A DNA stretch of 64,000 bases. Source: Spizellomyces punctatus DAOM BR117 (Eukaryota; Chytridiomycota; Chytridiomycetes; Spizellomycetales; Spizellomycetaceae). This document shows positions 1-11,939 of the stretch, in pieces. The stretch lies in assembly GCF_000182565.1 (NCBI RefSeq), contig NW_015971540.1:186001-250000 (forward strand). The letters are read 5' to 3'. Each line of letters starts with the position of its first letter. The first letter of the stretch is position 1. The translations under genes were made by a program, and so were the position numbers. The notes beneath the pieces were generated by a model. That model searched no databases and was not told the origin of the DNA. It saw only the letters and a list, made by a program, of their open reading frames with translations.

Positions 1-448
1 TACCCTCTCAACATCCAAGGCCATCCTCGACCGGTACCCCCCGCTCAAGGTTTGTGTGCCGTAGTGGTCCTTGTTTTGTTAAGTCACTTGGACTGATCAA
101 TTCCCCGTGAAATTCTGCCAGGCCTTTGTGTACACTCTTGGTGGTGCCGCCGCTGTACCTCTCGCTGTCTTCACAGGTTACGGTGCTGCCACTGGCGCTG
201 TCGTCCTCGGTGTCGCCGGAACCGCTGTAACCTTTGTACAAGGCGGTTTCCTCGCATTTGGAGGATTCATTCTCTTCTGGTTCTTGGCAGGAGCTTTCGT
301 TCTCGCCTCGATCTTGACTTTCTGGTAAGGGTCGGCAATAAGTTACATGACATTCTACGAGAGCTTATCGTGCTCCCTTTCCTTTTATAGGTTCACATTG
401 GCCTACTTCGCCTTCCAAGTCGCCAAACGCCTTGAGGGCACTGCTTAA
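1..448 (+). CDS. Small hydrophobic membrane protein, 3' part
   Basis: The gene starts outside the window. Three exons can be joined in frame: up to 49, 122-324 and 391-448, separated by introns of 72 and 66 bases (GTTTGT..CCAG and GTAAGG..ATAG). The visible protein reads from a polar stretch ending DRYPPLK into about 75 strongly hydrophobic residues rich in Gly, Ala, Val and Phe, interrupted by short polar turns, and ends in VAKRLEGTA. This fits two to four membrane-embedded helices or hairpins. The Gly/Ala-rich hairpin pattern resembles lipid-droplet proteins of the promethin/LDAF1 type, but that is only an impression from composition and no diagnostic motif was seen. Confidence 0.6.
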
Positions 449-1288
449 GCAGCTTTAAACCTGCGGTTCGATTTTGGTTTTCCCTCATTTTTGCGTTTAG
501 TTTTAGCTTAGAAACGGGCCTCATAATTTGATACCTGGATTACAGTGTTTGGATTGCTTTAATGTGTATGGGGGGCATGGGTTGCAATATTATATTACTC
601 TGTTGAACCGCCGTCCTTGCAGCAAGTCTTTTGCCTTGAGATGTCCTATGATCCGCATATGCGGTTCACCTACTGATATTATTTGATGCCTTGGCAGAGT
701 GAACACAATTGTTTTACAAGGTCACTGAAAGTTGTCTTGCTCGACGACAGCACGTTCTGCATCAAAAATTATCGAATCAGCGTGTTGGGACACAGCTCGC
801 AATGTACGTGTTCGATACAGGGGTTTGATTGGTGGTACCTTATAACAAGTGTTATCCCACGTATCAGAGTTGGAAGTTAAATCCAGGTGGGCGTAAACGC
901 CATTGGAGACATAAAAAACGGTGGAGTGCAACTTAGAACTGGCTGGTCCGTAACTGAGACTGGGATAATGCGGGGGTTGAATCTATGATATGCTTTTGTG
1001 GCGGTGGTCTAAGTCGCTGACTAGCCGCGCAAGAATACTCTATAAAATAATGGGCGAACAGACACCAGCTCCTCGGTGCCGACCCAGGTCTAAACTATTA
1101 ACATCTACCCTTAGCTCTCGTATACGAACGCATAGCAGCAGCTTGAATTGGGTAAGAGCCAACTTTTGCGGGCTAGTAATAATGGGCACCCTGTACACAA
1201 CTGGGAAGATCCGGCGAGAAGTGCGCAAACGGAACACAATGCTGCCTGCTGGCATAAAGGACTCATCCTCTGCATACGCGGCTATATA
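449..1288. other. Intergenic, 3' flanks of two convergent genes
   Basis: Open frames here are short, overlap on both strands and match nothing I know. No gene, repeat or RNA was recognised. It holds the 3' flanks of the membrane-protein gene and of ADAT3, which converge. Confidence 0.5.
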
Positions 1289-2354
1289 TCAGCTTTGAGT
1301 CACCTCCCCTATAGCGGCCAATGCTTCCGCTTTGCACAGATCGCGGTAAACTTTGAAATGGTGATTCAGGGACGGGTGAACGTGAATCTTGTAAGCACTA
1401 CCCAGGCCTCCGTGGCACTGACGAATTGCGTAAAACACGCGGGCAATACGAGAATGCACTAATGCCATAGAACACCTAACATAAACAATCAGAAGTCGAA
1501 CGTCCCTGCTGCAATGGGACGACGTCACTCACATGGCGCAGGGTTCGTTTATAAGATATAGGTCAAGACCGCTACAAAGATAGCCTGATTTATCTGCTCC
1601 AGCTGCAGGATTTACAACGGTCAGCAAACGACTCTCGGCTTCGCCGTCCATTAGCTTTCTCCTCTTTCCTGTTCCAACAAATTGTTTGGTGCAATTTGCA
1701 AGTTCACCATTACAATCTTCGTGGATCCCACTATCTGCGATTGTCGATTCGCTCTCGCGCTTTTTGCGCTCTCTTTCGGCGACAAGGGCGATACAATTCA
1801 TGACGGCATGGTGGAGTGGGTGATCGTTACGGGTATCGGTCGACGATGCAATTTTAGAGTTGGTGATCGGGGCAACTATAATGGCTACATTCACGATTTT
1901 GCCTTGTGCTCGCAATACTTTGGATTCTTCCAACGCATGTCGCATCCAAGTTTGTGCGCTTGCTACTTCCTCTTGCGTCAACGAAACGTTTTCCTTGCCA
2001 GAATGTGGGTGGAAGTTCATGGGCCAAAGTTGCTTCCATTCGTCAAACTGCTCACGAGTGACAGCAGCATAACGGGACACCTGAGAAGTGCTTATAGGTC
2101 CATAAGGAATCTCGTTATCAGACAAAAACTGTTCTAGTTCAGGCTGAGTGGACGAGTTTGTTGGTGCAAGGAGAACCGATAAAATTGTACCTAGCATGGG
2201 TCAGTCAGTAGCTTGCCTCCAAACCAAGCGCTTTATAGCACATATACCATTATCAGACTGTTCTTTCTTTACCCGTTTGAGATGCGCAAGGTCCTCTAAT
2301 GGATACTGCTGACACACAGCTCTGGGATTCAAGGTTGAAAATGTGAGCTTTCAT
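1289..2354 (-). CDS. TAD3: tRNA-specific adenosine deaminase subunit 3 (TAD3/ADAT3)
   Basis: Non-catalytic subunit of the heterodimer that converts adenosine 34 to inosine in tRNA anticodons. Three exons join in frame (2354-2273, 2190-1533, 1475-1289) to give about 308 residues. The deaminase domain is in the C-terminal half. It has the family's altered active site, HHAVMNC, where catalytic deaminases have HAE; the missing glutamate marks the structural subunit. The zinc motif EPCAM-C is split by the second intron, followed by SMALVHSRI and HGGLGS. The N-terminal half carries the ISTSQVSRYAAVTREQFDEW region of the tRNA-binding module. The start (MKAHIFNLES) is the first ATG in exon 1. It shares a promoter region with MOG1, which points the other way. 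Confidence 0.9.
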
Positions 2355-2805
2355 AGAGAAAGTCAAGAACAATATACACAAAATATGTACCTCTACGTTG
2401 GGTAAAGCACCTACTTTATTAGTTTACTCGCATGTTTGGGATCGACAGCTGTCCTGTAGACCTCAACTAAGGGTACCGTCAATACGTGAGGTGGGAGATC
2501 AACGAAATCTTTTCGTTCATCGTAGTACCTGTCTGCAGTCCCCGAGTATGCTCATCACCATGAACCTGCTCTATTTCAGACCCAGCAGACTCGCCTAGAG
2601 AGCCCTTATCACCCATGTGCAGGACAAAGAAGGAAACAAAGACCTGTACAGGTACAGTACAAGCTCTCCATTGATGATGAGAACATGATTGGATTGTCAT
2701 TCCAACCAATTCAGCGCAGTGCTCATCAGTTTTGTCACAATCCTAGAGTCCTCGCTGGACTTTTTTCACCAAGATAAACAGCTCGGGTGCCATTGGTCTG
2801 GTGTC
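2355..2805. promoter_or_regulatory. Divergent promoter region between TAD3 and MOG1
   Basis: About 450 bases separate the two divergent start codons. The MOG1 reading frame stays open upstream to about 2689, so a longer MOG1 N-terminus cannot be excluded. No clear TATA box was seen. Confidence 0.4.
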
Positions 2806-3547
2806 ATGCCCATTCCACAGCCAACACAGGCTTCACCGTCGGAATCACGCGAACTTTATGGTGGGGCCATTGTAACCGATATTCCAATTAGTTTTCTGGA
2901 CGCGAGGTGGGCGTTGAATTCAATGTGGAGGAAACCTCTCAAAGACATTGTGGAGTGAAACTACTCTCTGTTCAGCGATTTTCGCGAAGTGCCGAGCAAT
3001 CAGGAAGTCTTTGTGGATCAAAACACCGATCAAAGCATTATCATTGAGCTGCTAGAGCTGGCGAGTGACGCAGACGATGCCGAAGCTGCAAACTTCCATT
3101 TCCAACAGTTAGCAGAGGATAATGATGCGGCGGAGAGCCGGGTCCTCTCTGTCGAGTACTTGGATCCTGCCACAGTAACTCCGTCTCTTCCGTAAGTGGA
3201 CGTTCCCCATGAGTTTATGTCCCTGGTGCTTGCTCAATGTCATCTACAGTTCGACCGTTCATCTCTCGGTTATTGTTGGCGAGCAAGTCGTTAGCAAATT
3301 CCGCGAGGGTAATCCAAACGCACGTAATTTAGTAGCTATTTACATGGCTGTCTTGCGAATACCGCATGTTACCACAGATCTGGTCATCTCGTACAATCAT
3401 CCGGTGGCATTAGGTCAAAGTAGCAGCTCGGCCACAGCTTTGAGAGAGAGTGGAGGGCATGTGGGAGTCCCAGAGGTAGCCATGGAGAATTTTAGGAATA
3501 TGTTACGTAGACTGAGGATTGTGGACTGGGGACTGTTTGGAGCATAA
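2806..3547 (+). CDS. MOG1: Ran guanine nucleotide release factor Mog1
   Basis: Mog1 binds the GTPase Ran and stimulates GTP release, supporting nuclear protein import. Three exons (2806-2906, 2976-3191, 3250-3547) join in frame to about 204 residues, close to the family's usual length. The family signature runs from ELYGGAIVTDIP through FLDASDFREVPSNQEVF, the latter formed across the first intron, to ILELLE-type acidic helices and the C-terminal RIPHVTTDLVISYNHP strand. The chosen start gives 16 residues before ELYGGA. Divergent from TAD3. Confidence 0.9.
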
Positions 3548-4009
3548 AGCAAGATGTTTGGATCGGTGTATTTAGTTGTCACGCTGTTACTTTGCCGGGA
3601 ATATCGAGGTCTTCATGAATATCATTTTTGGGTCATTTGGAGTATCTACTTAATAATCTGACTTGGATAAGACTGGCCATTCTCGTGCACGTTAATCATA
3701 GAATCATACCTGAAGGTTGAAGAATAGCGACAATAATCATGAGCAACAATTATCAACTGCTGGTTCGCTTCGTTTACACTTCAATCTCGGGAAGAGCAAG
3801 CGATAAAAGTAACCTGTGTAGAGTTATTCAGTCGTGGTCCAAACTTCAAACTATGCCGTGCTGGGGCCTGTTCCTACTCAGTTTGTACAGAATTTGTTCA
3901 TCCCCGCTCAAGAAGCCAGCCAGGGAAGATCACGTAATGACCACCACGGTGGACACGCGTCGGGATCTCAATCAACGAGCTCCCGGTTTTTTTGAACCTT
4001 GAGAAAACC
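3548..4009. other. Intergenic before IFT122
   Basis: An 87-codon frame at 3739-4002 has no recognisable motif and ends just before the IFT122 start. I treat it as chance. No other feature seen. Confidence 0.4.
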
Positions 4010-7000
4010 ATGCGGACCTTCCAGACTTGGCAAGACAAGGTGTGCATCAACATAGCTCTACGTTAACCCTAGAAAAATTGGTAAATGACTGTCCTCACTC
4101 CAAGCCCAGGTTCAAGATAAGGATGGCATCAATCAACCGATCTATGATGTTACGTGGTTGAGCGACGGCAACCAGTTGGTGGCAGCCGCTGGGGCTGAAA
4201 TTCTGATCTATGATGCCGGAGAAGGGGAGCTAATACGCTCCCTCAAAGCGCACAGGGATACAGTCCTGTGCGTTACCGCGCTCCGGACGGGTTTTGCTTC
4301 AGGGGGAGCTGACAAGCAAGTCATCATATGGAATGCGAAATTTGAGGGTGTATTGAAGTACTCCCACAATGATACCATCCAAACCATCGGTCATAACCCA
4401 ATGACCGGGCATGTCGTTTCCTGCACGGCGTCTGACTTTGGCATTTGGTCACCAGAGCAAAAATCTGTGGTAAAGCACAAAGTAAGCACATCAAATAATG
4501 AGATCTATCCCTGCACTCAGAGAAAGTACTGATTTAAGGAATCATAGGTAACGTCAAGGATTTGCGCAGTGTCGTGGACAGCGGACGGACAATATTTTGC
4601 CTTGGGATTGTTCAACGGTCATGTTTCCATTCGCAACAAATCCGGCGACGAGAAGGTGCGCATCGAGCGTGGAGACTCCCCAGTGTGGTCGCTTGCATGG
4701 AGCCCCTCTTCCGACGGAGAATATGATGTTTTGGCCGTGGCAGATTGGAGTCAACGACTATCATTCTTTCAGCTGAACGGGAGACAGATCGGGAAAGATC
4801 GTCAGCTTGGGTTTGACCCATGCTCTGTCTCGTTCTTTGGCACTGGAGAATATATTGCGATAGGTGGATCTGATCGAAAGGTGACGCTCTGGACAGGAGA
4901 AGGAATACGACTTGGGCAGATTTGCGAAAGGGAGAACTGGGTATGGTGTTGCAAAGTGAAACCACGTCAAAACTATATCGCAGTTGGCTGCCAAGATGGA
5001 ACGGTTGCCGTGTATCAAATTGTCTTCAATACGGTACATGGCCTGTACCATGACCGGTATGCCTACCGAGAAAATATGACCGATGTTGTTATTCAACACT
5101 TGTCTACAAATCAACGTGCGCGAATCAAATGCCGAGACTACGTAAAGAAGATTGCCGTACATAAAGACAAGCTGGCAGTCCAATTACCAGAAAAGGTCAT
5201 CATATACGAGTTATTCAACGATGACTCTTCCGACATGCATTACCGGATAAAAGAAAAGATTCAAAAAAAGCTAGAGTGTAATCTCCTAGTCGTCACTCAT
5301 CAGCACATAATATTATGCCTTGAAAAGAAACTCCAGTCATTCAACTTTGTCGGAGAGAAAGAGAGGGAATGGAACCTAGAAGCGCTGATACGGTATATCA
5401 AAGTGATAGGGGGACCCAAAGGACGCGAGGGGCTACTAGTTGGGCTAAAGAACGGCCAAGTTCTACAGATTTTTATCAACAATCCCTTCCCCATTCCACT
5501 GATTAAGCTCCAGGCATCCGTGCGATGCTTAGACCTAAGCTTGCGCCGCAGGAAACTTGCCATTGTGGACGAGCATAATACGTGCTTGACGTACGATATC
5601 AAAACGAGGCAATTGCTGTATCAGGAACCGAATGCCAATAGCGTGGCATGGAATACCGAGTTAGAAGATATCCTCTGTTACTCAGGCAACGGAATGCTCA
5701 ACATCAAAGCCAGCAATTTTCCGGCACACCATCAGAGAATGCAAGGGTTTGTTGTGGGATTCAAGGGTTCCCAAGTGTTCTGTCTGCATATATATGCAAT
5801 GACCAGCGTGGATGTTCCTCAATCTGCCTCGTTGGAACGGTATCTTGAAAAGAAAGATTTTGATTCCGCATATCAAGTGGCATGTTTGGGCGTGACCGAA
5901 ACCGACTGGAGAAGATTGGCCATAGACGCTTTGGAAGCGCTGCGTCTGGATATTGCAGAAAAATCATTTGCGCGAATCCGCGACATGCACTACATTGACT
6001 TGGTTAGAAATATCTCTCGCATGCAAGCCGAAGGAAAGAATGACCAAGATTCATTCCTGGCCGACATTCATGCGTACGCTGGACGGTATCAGGAGGTAAG
6101 CTTCAGACCTGTACGGCAAAGTAGTAAGTATTTCATCTAACATCCTGTTGGAACTCCCAGGCTGCCAAACTGCACATAAAAGCTGGCAATCAGCAAAAGG
6201 CTATAGATATGTTCACAGAGCTCAACATGTGGGAGTATGCAACAAAAATCGCGCAGGAGACCCATACAAACACGGATAACATCCTTAAACGGAAGGCCCA
6301 AATGCAGCAGGATCGCAATGATCTTCTTGCTGCAGCCAATACTTACCTTGAGGTTGGAGACTATATGAAAGCCATTGACATCTTGGGGCCAAACGGCTGG
6401 CTGGACAATCTTATCGAGGTTGCAAGGAAAGTGAGCAATTCGGACACCAAAGCGCTCAGCCGCTGTGTGTACTTTTTCCGGAAGCACAATCACCATGCAT
6501 ACGCCGCCGAAACGCTGGTGAAAATGGGCGATATTGCCCACTTGCTGAATCTGCATATTGAACTGCAGCATTGGGAAGATGCTTTCAAACTTGCGGAGAC
6601 GCATCCCGAGTTCACTGAACAGATATATCTTCCATACGCGAACTGGTTGGCGACCAATGGGCACTACGTTGAAGCTCAGGAAAACTACAGAAAAGCCGGG
6701 CGCATTGACGAAGCACTGCGTGTGTTAGAGCAGCTCACTGAAAACGCTGTTACTGAGCGTCGCTATGACGATGCTGCATATTACTATTGGACAATGAGCT
6801 CCGAGCAGCTAGATAAACTTCCTGTAGATATCACCGCTGATCAACTAACGCCCGAGCAGCAACGAGTGCTGAAGCGGTTCCAAGAGACATACCAACTTGC
6901 CGAAATCTACCATGCGTATTTCTATGTCTCAAGGTATATCGATGAACCCTTCACCGCCCACGTACCAGAAGCCTTGTTCAATATGGCTCGCTTTGTTTGG

Positions 7001-7822
7001 AACTACCTTAACCATCAGCAGCCACCACCTGGAATTTCCAAGGTTTATACATTGTTTGCATTGGCCAAACTAGCTCGAGCACTTGGGGCCTACAAGCTAG
7101 CTCGATATGCTTACGATAAACTACAAACGATGAATGTTCCGCCGATATGGCAGGAAACTGTGGATGTTGGAACTCTTACGATTCGAAGTCAACCAGGTCT
7201 TGACAAAGAAACACTTCAGCCGATTTGCTATCAATGCTCTGCGATCAATCCTTTACTGAATCCTAAGGGCGACAGCTGTACGAACTGCTTGGAACCCTTC
7301 GTGCACTCCTTTTACTCATTTATCAGCCTACCCCTGGTCCAATTCACTGTTGAATCTGGTATCAGTGACGACGAAGCATCTCGACTCATAAATATGGATC
7401 CCCCAAGCTTGGATGGAAAGAGGGACGGAAGTTCGATCAAGCACGATCGTCCACGAGCATCGAGTGCAACAAAGGATGGGCAGTCAAGTGCAGGGAAAGG
7501 AGGAATGGTGGGAGCAAGCGGATCGGTAAAAGACGATCCGTTTAGACGGCAATTGGCCGGTCTTGAGCGAGGAGGAGGAACAGGATACACACCAGTCAAA
7601 GTAGGCCGAAAAGCTTTAATGACAATGGAGCGTCACGCCGTATTCATTCGACGATGGGGAAAGAAATGTTTGCGACCAGAATACTATCGAATGATGCTAA
7701 CGGATGTACCTGTGGTGTTGTGCAAAACTTGTCAACATTTCTTTCTGGAGGATGAGTGGGTCTATCAGATTCTTTCGAAGGGATGCTGTTCCTTCTGTAG
7801 AGCAAAAGTTGATCTTGAATAA
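4010..7822 (+). CDS. IFT122: Intraflagellar transport protein 122 (IFT-A core)
   Basis: Core subunit of the IFT-A complex, which drives retrograde transport in flagella and entry of membrane proteins. Four exons (4010-4039, 4110-4481, 4548-6095, 6161-7822) give 1,203 residues, within the family's range. Residues 1 to about 600 hold WD40 repeats, with landmark stretches [57 protein letters not shown] and [13 protein letters not shown]. About 600-1000 is the helical TPR-like part ([35 protein letters not shown]). The C-terminus has two cysteine pairs typical of the family: CYQC..CTNC near 1006 and CKTC..CCSFC near 1171-1196. The start follows the family N-terminus ([10 protein letters not shown]). 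The gene is intact and strong evidence for a flagellated life stage. Confidence 0.97.
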
Positions 7823-8721
7823 TGTGTATATATGTGCCACTCTGAATTTTGAACTACACTTTATAATTGAGCTCGAGGCCTTTAGTTGGATTTACGAGGT
7901 CATGGACTGGGAATAACTTCAGCGTGCATCACAATTGACAGTAGCATGACACTAAGGACTTTTACAAAGTATCAAAGTACATACTTCTTACTGTTCATGA
8001 TCAACACAAATACAGAAAAGCCCGGGCGTTATTGAGGTTGAAGTCTGAACATAGCAGCTATCGGACGTCGCTTACATAATGTGGAGGTGATTGAAAATGG
8101 CACTAGGACCCATTATTATCCGGATTAATCCGGTTAATCATATCGCATAATCAGAACCCTCATCGCGACTTGGTCAATCATGAGAACGCCGATGTGGTGG
8201 TGCCGAGGACCTCGACCGCCCGACAGCAACCGTGATCAGAACCAGCGGCAACCAATCAGATCTGATAACAAAACCTACTATTATGCTGCCACATTAGTTG
8301 AGCTTGGTTGGTATGTATCGATGGCATTTCTTGCATTTCTTGTCATCGGGTCATCTTCTGACATGCAGTTTTTGTAGTCTCCAAGCCTTGTCACTGAACA
8401 TCCTCTGGCTTGTGACGCTGCCCAGTCGATTCGCTCCTGGATGCAAGAGTCTGGCTTCAATGCCATCAAGAGTTCCAGATCAAGGCCTAGTAGGGCCCGT
8501 GTGTGGTGGTGGGCAATTATCCGGTTAGAACCAACCGTTACGTATTGCGTGTATAATTGCCTGGTAGTAGCTTAGCGTTTCCGAACCGGTTGTCGCCGGT
8601 TTATTCCCTGGTGTAGTAGCTAGTGCCAGTTTCTGTCACCTGTACACTAAATTATTAATAGAAAACACAGCCACCAGCCCCACTATCTCGCGCCAGCCGA
8701 TGTGTTTGACCTCGACCACCG
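7823..8721. other. Intergenic between IFT122 and RAD54
   Basis: No coding signal. It contains a near-perfect 22-base palindrome (see separate entry) and a related ATTATCCGGTTA at about 8516. The last 200 bases should include the RAD54 promoter. Confidence 0.4.
8116..8137. repeat. Near-perfect palindrome built on TCCGGATTAATCCGG
   Basis: A 22-base inverted repeat with two CCGG half-sites around an ATTAAT centre and one mismatched pair. The 15-mer ATTATCCGGATTAAT at 8115-8129 recurs exactly, inverted, at 10157-10171 inside a RAD54 intron. Function unknown; it could be a binding site for a dimeric factor or a remnant of a small repeat. Confidence 0.6.
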
Positions 8722-11700
8722 ATGGGGAAGCGAAGAAATCACAGTGATGAATCCGGTGGCGACGACTCGGAATGGGGTGATGAAAATTACGGCTCGCCTC
8801 CTAAGCGTCGGAAGGATAGTGATTCAGAAGAGGACCTTCGCACGAAGAAAGTTACCGCTGGAGTCAAGAAAGCTGTGACCACTAAACAGGATGGCGTTCG
8901 CAAACCATTAGCGTTGAGAGGAAACTCTCAAGACAGTCCGAGCCATGGATTGAAACCTTTCACACCAAACCGGACTGTTTTGACACGTCCCTTCAAGGTA
9001 TACCTTTCTGTGAACGGCATGGACGAGTTGATTTCGCAACTAACAACCATCTTCTGACCCGAAGGTGCCTGCATTTGTCGGTGGACGTCCACCGGGCGGT
9101 GGTGGTATAAGGCTTGGCACCACTCTAGGCACTCGGGCTCGTATATCCGTTTACAAAGGACCGCTGCACGATCCCGAAGCCGAAAATGCTATTGTCTTGC
9201 ACCATCCAAAGGTGTTGTCCGCCACGGAGCAGCTGGAGCAGTTAAAGTCGACTGCTGGGGGATTGAAGCAAGCGAAGGCCGAGGTACATGTAGTGGTTGA
9301 TCCCATGCTTGGGAACATCCTTCGACCACATCAGATCGAGGGTGTTCGCTTCTTGTACAATTGTGTGACTGGTCAGACTGCTCCCGACGCTTACGGTTGC
9401 ATCATGGCGGATGAAATGGTAATCGACCTCTATATGCGCAACTTGCTGCTAGAATATTATAGCGTGGTTAACACCATTCTTGTGTTAGGGACTCGGCAAA
9501 ACCTTGCAATGTAGGTTCGGTTGGTTGACGATGCACATATCCACTCTTATAACTAAAAGGATTACAGGTATAACGTTGTTGTGGACATTATTGAAGCAGT
9601 CCCCTGAGCCAGGAAAACCAACAATTGAGAAGGTTTGCAAAATTTGAACCCCGCTAGGCTGTGATGAGGATACTCATTCAAACTGGTTTTACGGAAGGCG
9701 GTTATTGCATGTCCGTCAAGTTTGGTCAAGAACTGGGCGAATGAGTTGAAAAAATGGCTGGGTCCGGACAGAATACGACCCTACGCATGCGATAATAAAG
9801 GGACGAAAGAGCAGACGGAGAAGGACATGCGAAAATTTGTTTCTGACAAGGGCCGCGCCATCGTGCAGCCAGTTCTCATTGTATCATATGAGACGTTGCG
9901 AACCTATAGTACGATATTGTGCCAAACAGAAATCGGGCTACTACTTTGCGATGAAGGTACGATTGCTAGGCAGAGCATGGTTTCGAATTCTTCTTGATCG
10001 CTGCATTGTACATATCTGTAGGCCATCGCTTGAAGAATGCAGAGTCGCAAACATATATAAATCTAAACGCTCTGAATGCAAAGCGCAGGGTTATCCTCTC
10101 CGGTACTCCCATTCAGGTTAGTGTACAGTGATACTGCCGACAGTAGTTCAGTTTTTATTAATCCGGATAATTGTTTTCCAATGCTGCAGAACGATTTAAC
10201 AGGTGAGATCCGTGATTCAGATGACGCCCACGTATAACATCTTGAATAAATATGCACAAATTCCAGAATACTTTGCTCTGCTCAGCTTTGCCATCCCAGA
10301 TGTGCTTGGTTCGGGATCAGATTTCCGGAAGAACTTTGAGCTACCTATTCTTCGAGGGCGGGACGCAGACGCGTCGGAAAAGGACCGTCAAATCAGTGAA
10401 GAAAAGCTTCAAGAACTTTTGGCAATCGCAAATAAGTTTATTATACGCCGTACTGCCGAGCTTTTGACCAAATATCGTACGTATGCCAATGATTGTCTGC
10501 TGATAGCGTACATGAGCTCATGATTTCCGCCTTATAGTTCCTGTGAAATACGAGCATGTGGTTTTCTGTAAATTTACCGACATGCAGCTGAACCTATACA
10601 AGCATTTTACACAATCCAAGGAAGTTAAAAAACTTCTTTCGGGATCGGGCTCCCAACCTCTCAAAGCCATCACGTTCCTCAAAAAATTGTGCAATCATCC
10701 CGCCTTACTGGACCGCAAGGACTTTGGGGCGGGCGCCAGCACACTATTTCCCCAAGATTTCGATCCAACCGGATGCCAAAGTCAATTCTCGGGGAAGATG
10801 CTGTTGTTGGAGGGGATGCTAGCGAGGATGAGGTTTGTGGGCAGGACGCATGCAAAGGCGTGATCAACAAGTGTGACTTATCATCCGTGATAGAAAAACC
10901 ACTACGGATAAGATCGTCCTGATTAGCAACTATACGCAAACCTTGGACCTGTTTGAAAAGATGTGCCGTGTGCGAAAGTGGGGTCATCTTCGCTTGGATG
11001 GTTCCATGACTATTCAAAAACGGCAGAAGCTTGTCGATCGCTTTAATGATCCAGCTGGACCAGAATTTGTATTTCTTCTTTCCAGTAAAGCTGGTGGTTG
11101 CGGAATCAACCTGGTAAGCATCCAGTTGTAAGTCAGTTCCAATCCTTGTACACTAACGTTGTCGCTGCAAGATTGGAGCAAATCGTCTCGTCTTGTTTGA
11201 TCCAGATTGGAATCCGGCAAACGATGCACAAGCGCTAGCGCGAGTTTGGCGCGGTATGTGGGAACGACGTACTTCAGTGACACAGGCGCAGTGTTTAATC
11301 TTTTTCTGAGCAGATGGACAAAAGAAGACTTGCTTTATTTACCGATTTATTGCAACGGGATCAATTGAAGAAAAAATCTTCCAAAGTGTGTACCGCCAAG
11401 GCTGCTAGCTTCTCCCTTGTTTTAAAACTTACTCAATATTCTCCTAGGGCAAGCGCATAAGCAATCCCTCAGCAGCTGTGTCGTCGACGCAGAAGAAGAC
11501 GTCGAACGGCATTTCTCCCTAGAAAATCTCCGTCAACTCTTCCAACTCAACGAAGAGACTCTCTCCGATACCCATGATACCTTCCGCTGCAAGCGCTGCA
11601 TACGAGGGATGCAAGTGAAAAAGCCACCAGAAAACGAAGTAAACACAGGTGCCCAAGCCGCTGATACGAGTACCTGGAACCATTTCAGCAAACAAGAACT

Positions 11701-11803
11701 TCACAAGGTACATGATTCGATATTAAAGGAAGAAGGGGTGGCATCCGTGACATATGTGTTCCAAAATAAGTCCCATGAGCAGCAAGTGGTCAAACTAAAA
11801 TAA
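8722..11803 (+). CDS. RAD54: DNA repair and recombination protein Rad54 (SNF2 family)
   Basis: Swi2/Snf2 translocase that works with Rad51 in homologous recombination, remodelling chromatin and migrating branches. Thirteen exons join in frame (8722-8997, 9065-9418, 9489-9510, 9568-9632, 9698-9956, 10022-10116, 10190-10202, 10267-10476, 10538-10832, 10894-11113, 11172-11253, 11314-11385, 11448-11803) to 772 residues. Walker A is GLGKT (about 211-215), motif II is DEGHRLKNA (about 323), SGTPIQ follows, and the helicase C half has [42 protein letters not shown] and [17 protein letters not shown]. The N-terminus is basic and acidic, with a likely nuclear signal (PPKRRK). Two micro-exons (22 and 13 bases) are needed to complete Walker A and NDLTE. 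Intact. Confidence 0.96.
10157..10171. repeat. Inverted copy of ATTATCCGGATTAAT in a RAD54 intron
   Basis: Exact reverse complement of the 15-mer at 8115-8129. It lies in the intron between exons 6 and 7 of RAD54. Confidence 0.6.
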
Positions 11804-11939
11804 GCACATAAGCACATAGATCCTTGTCAAAGGAATTTTTGCTCTCAATTAGAAAATAATGGCATACTATCGCATATATCTGTGGTTTCCCATATTGCAA
11901 TTGCTGAGTCCAGTGTAACCACCATATAGTCACCATCCA

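Noticed and set aside
3739-4002. 87-codon plus-strand frame before IFT122
   Set aside because: No motif, no frame-consistent exon neighbours, and composition like intergenic DNA.
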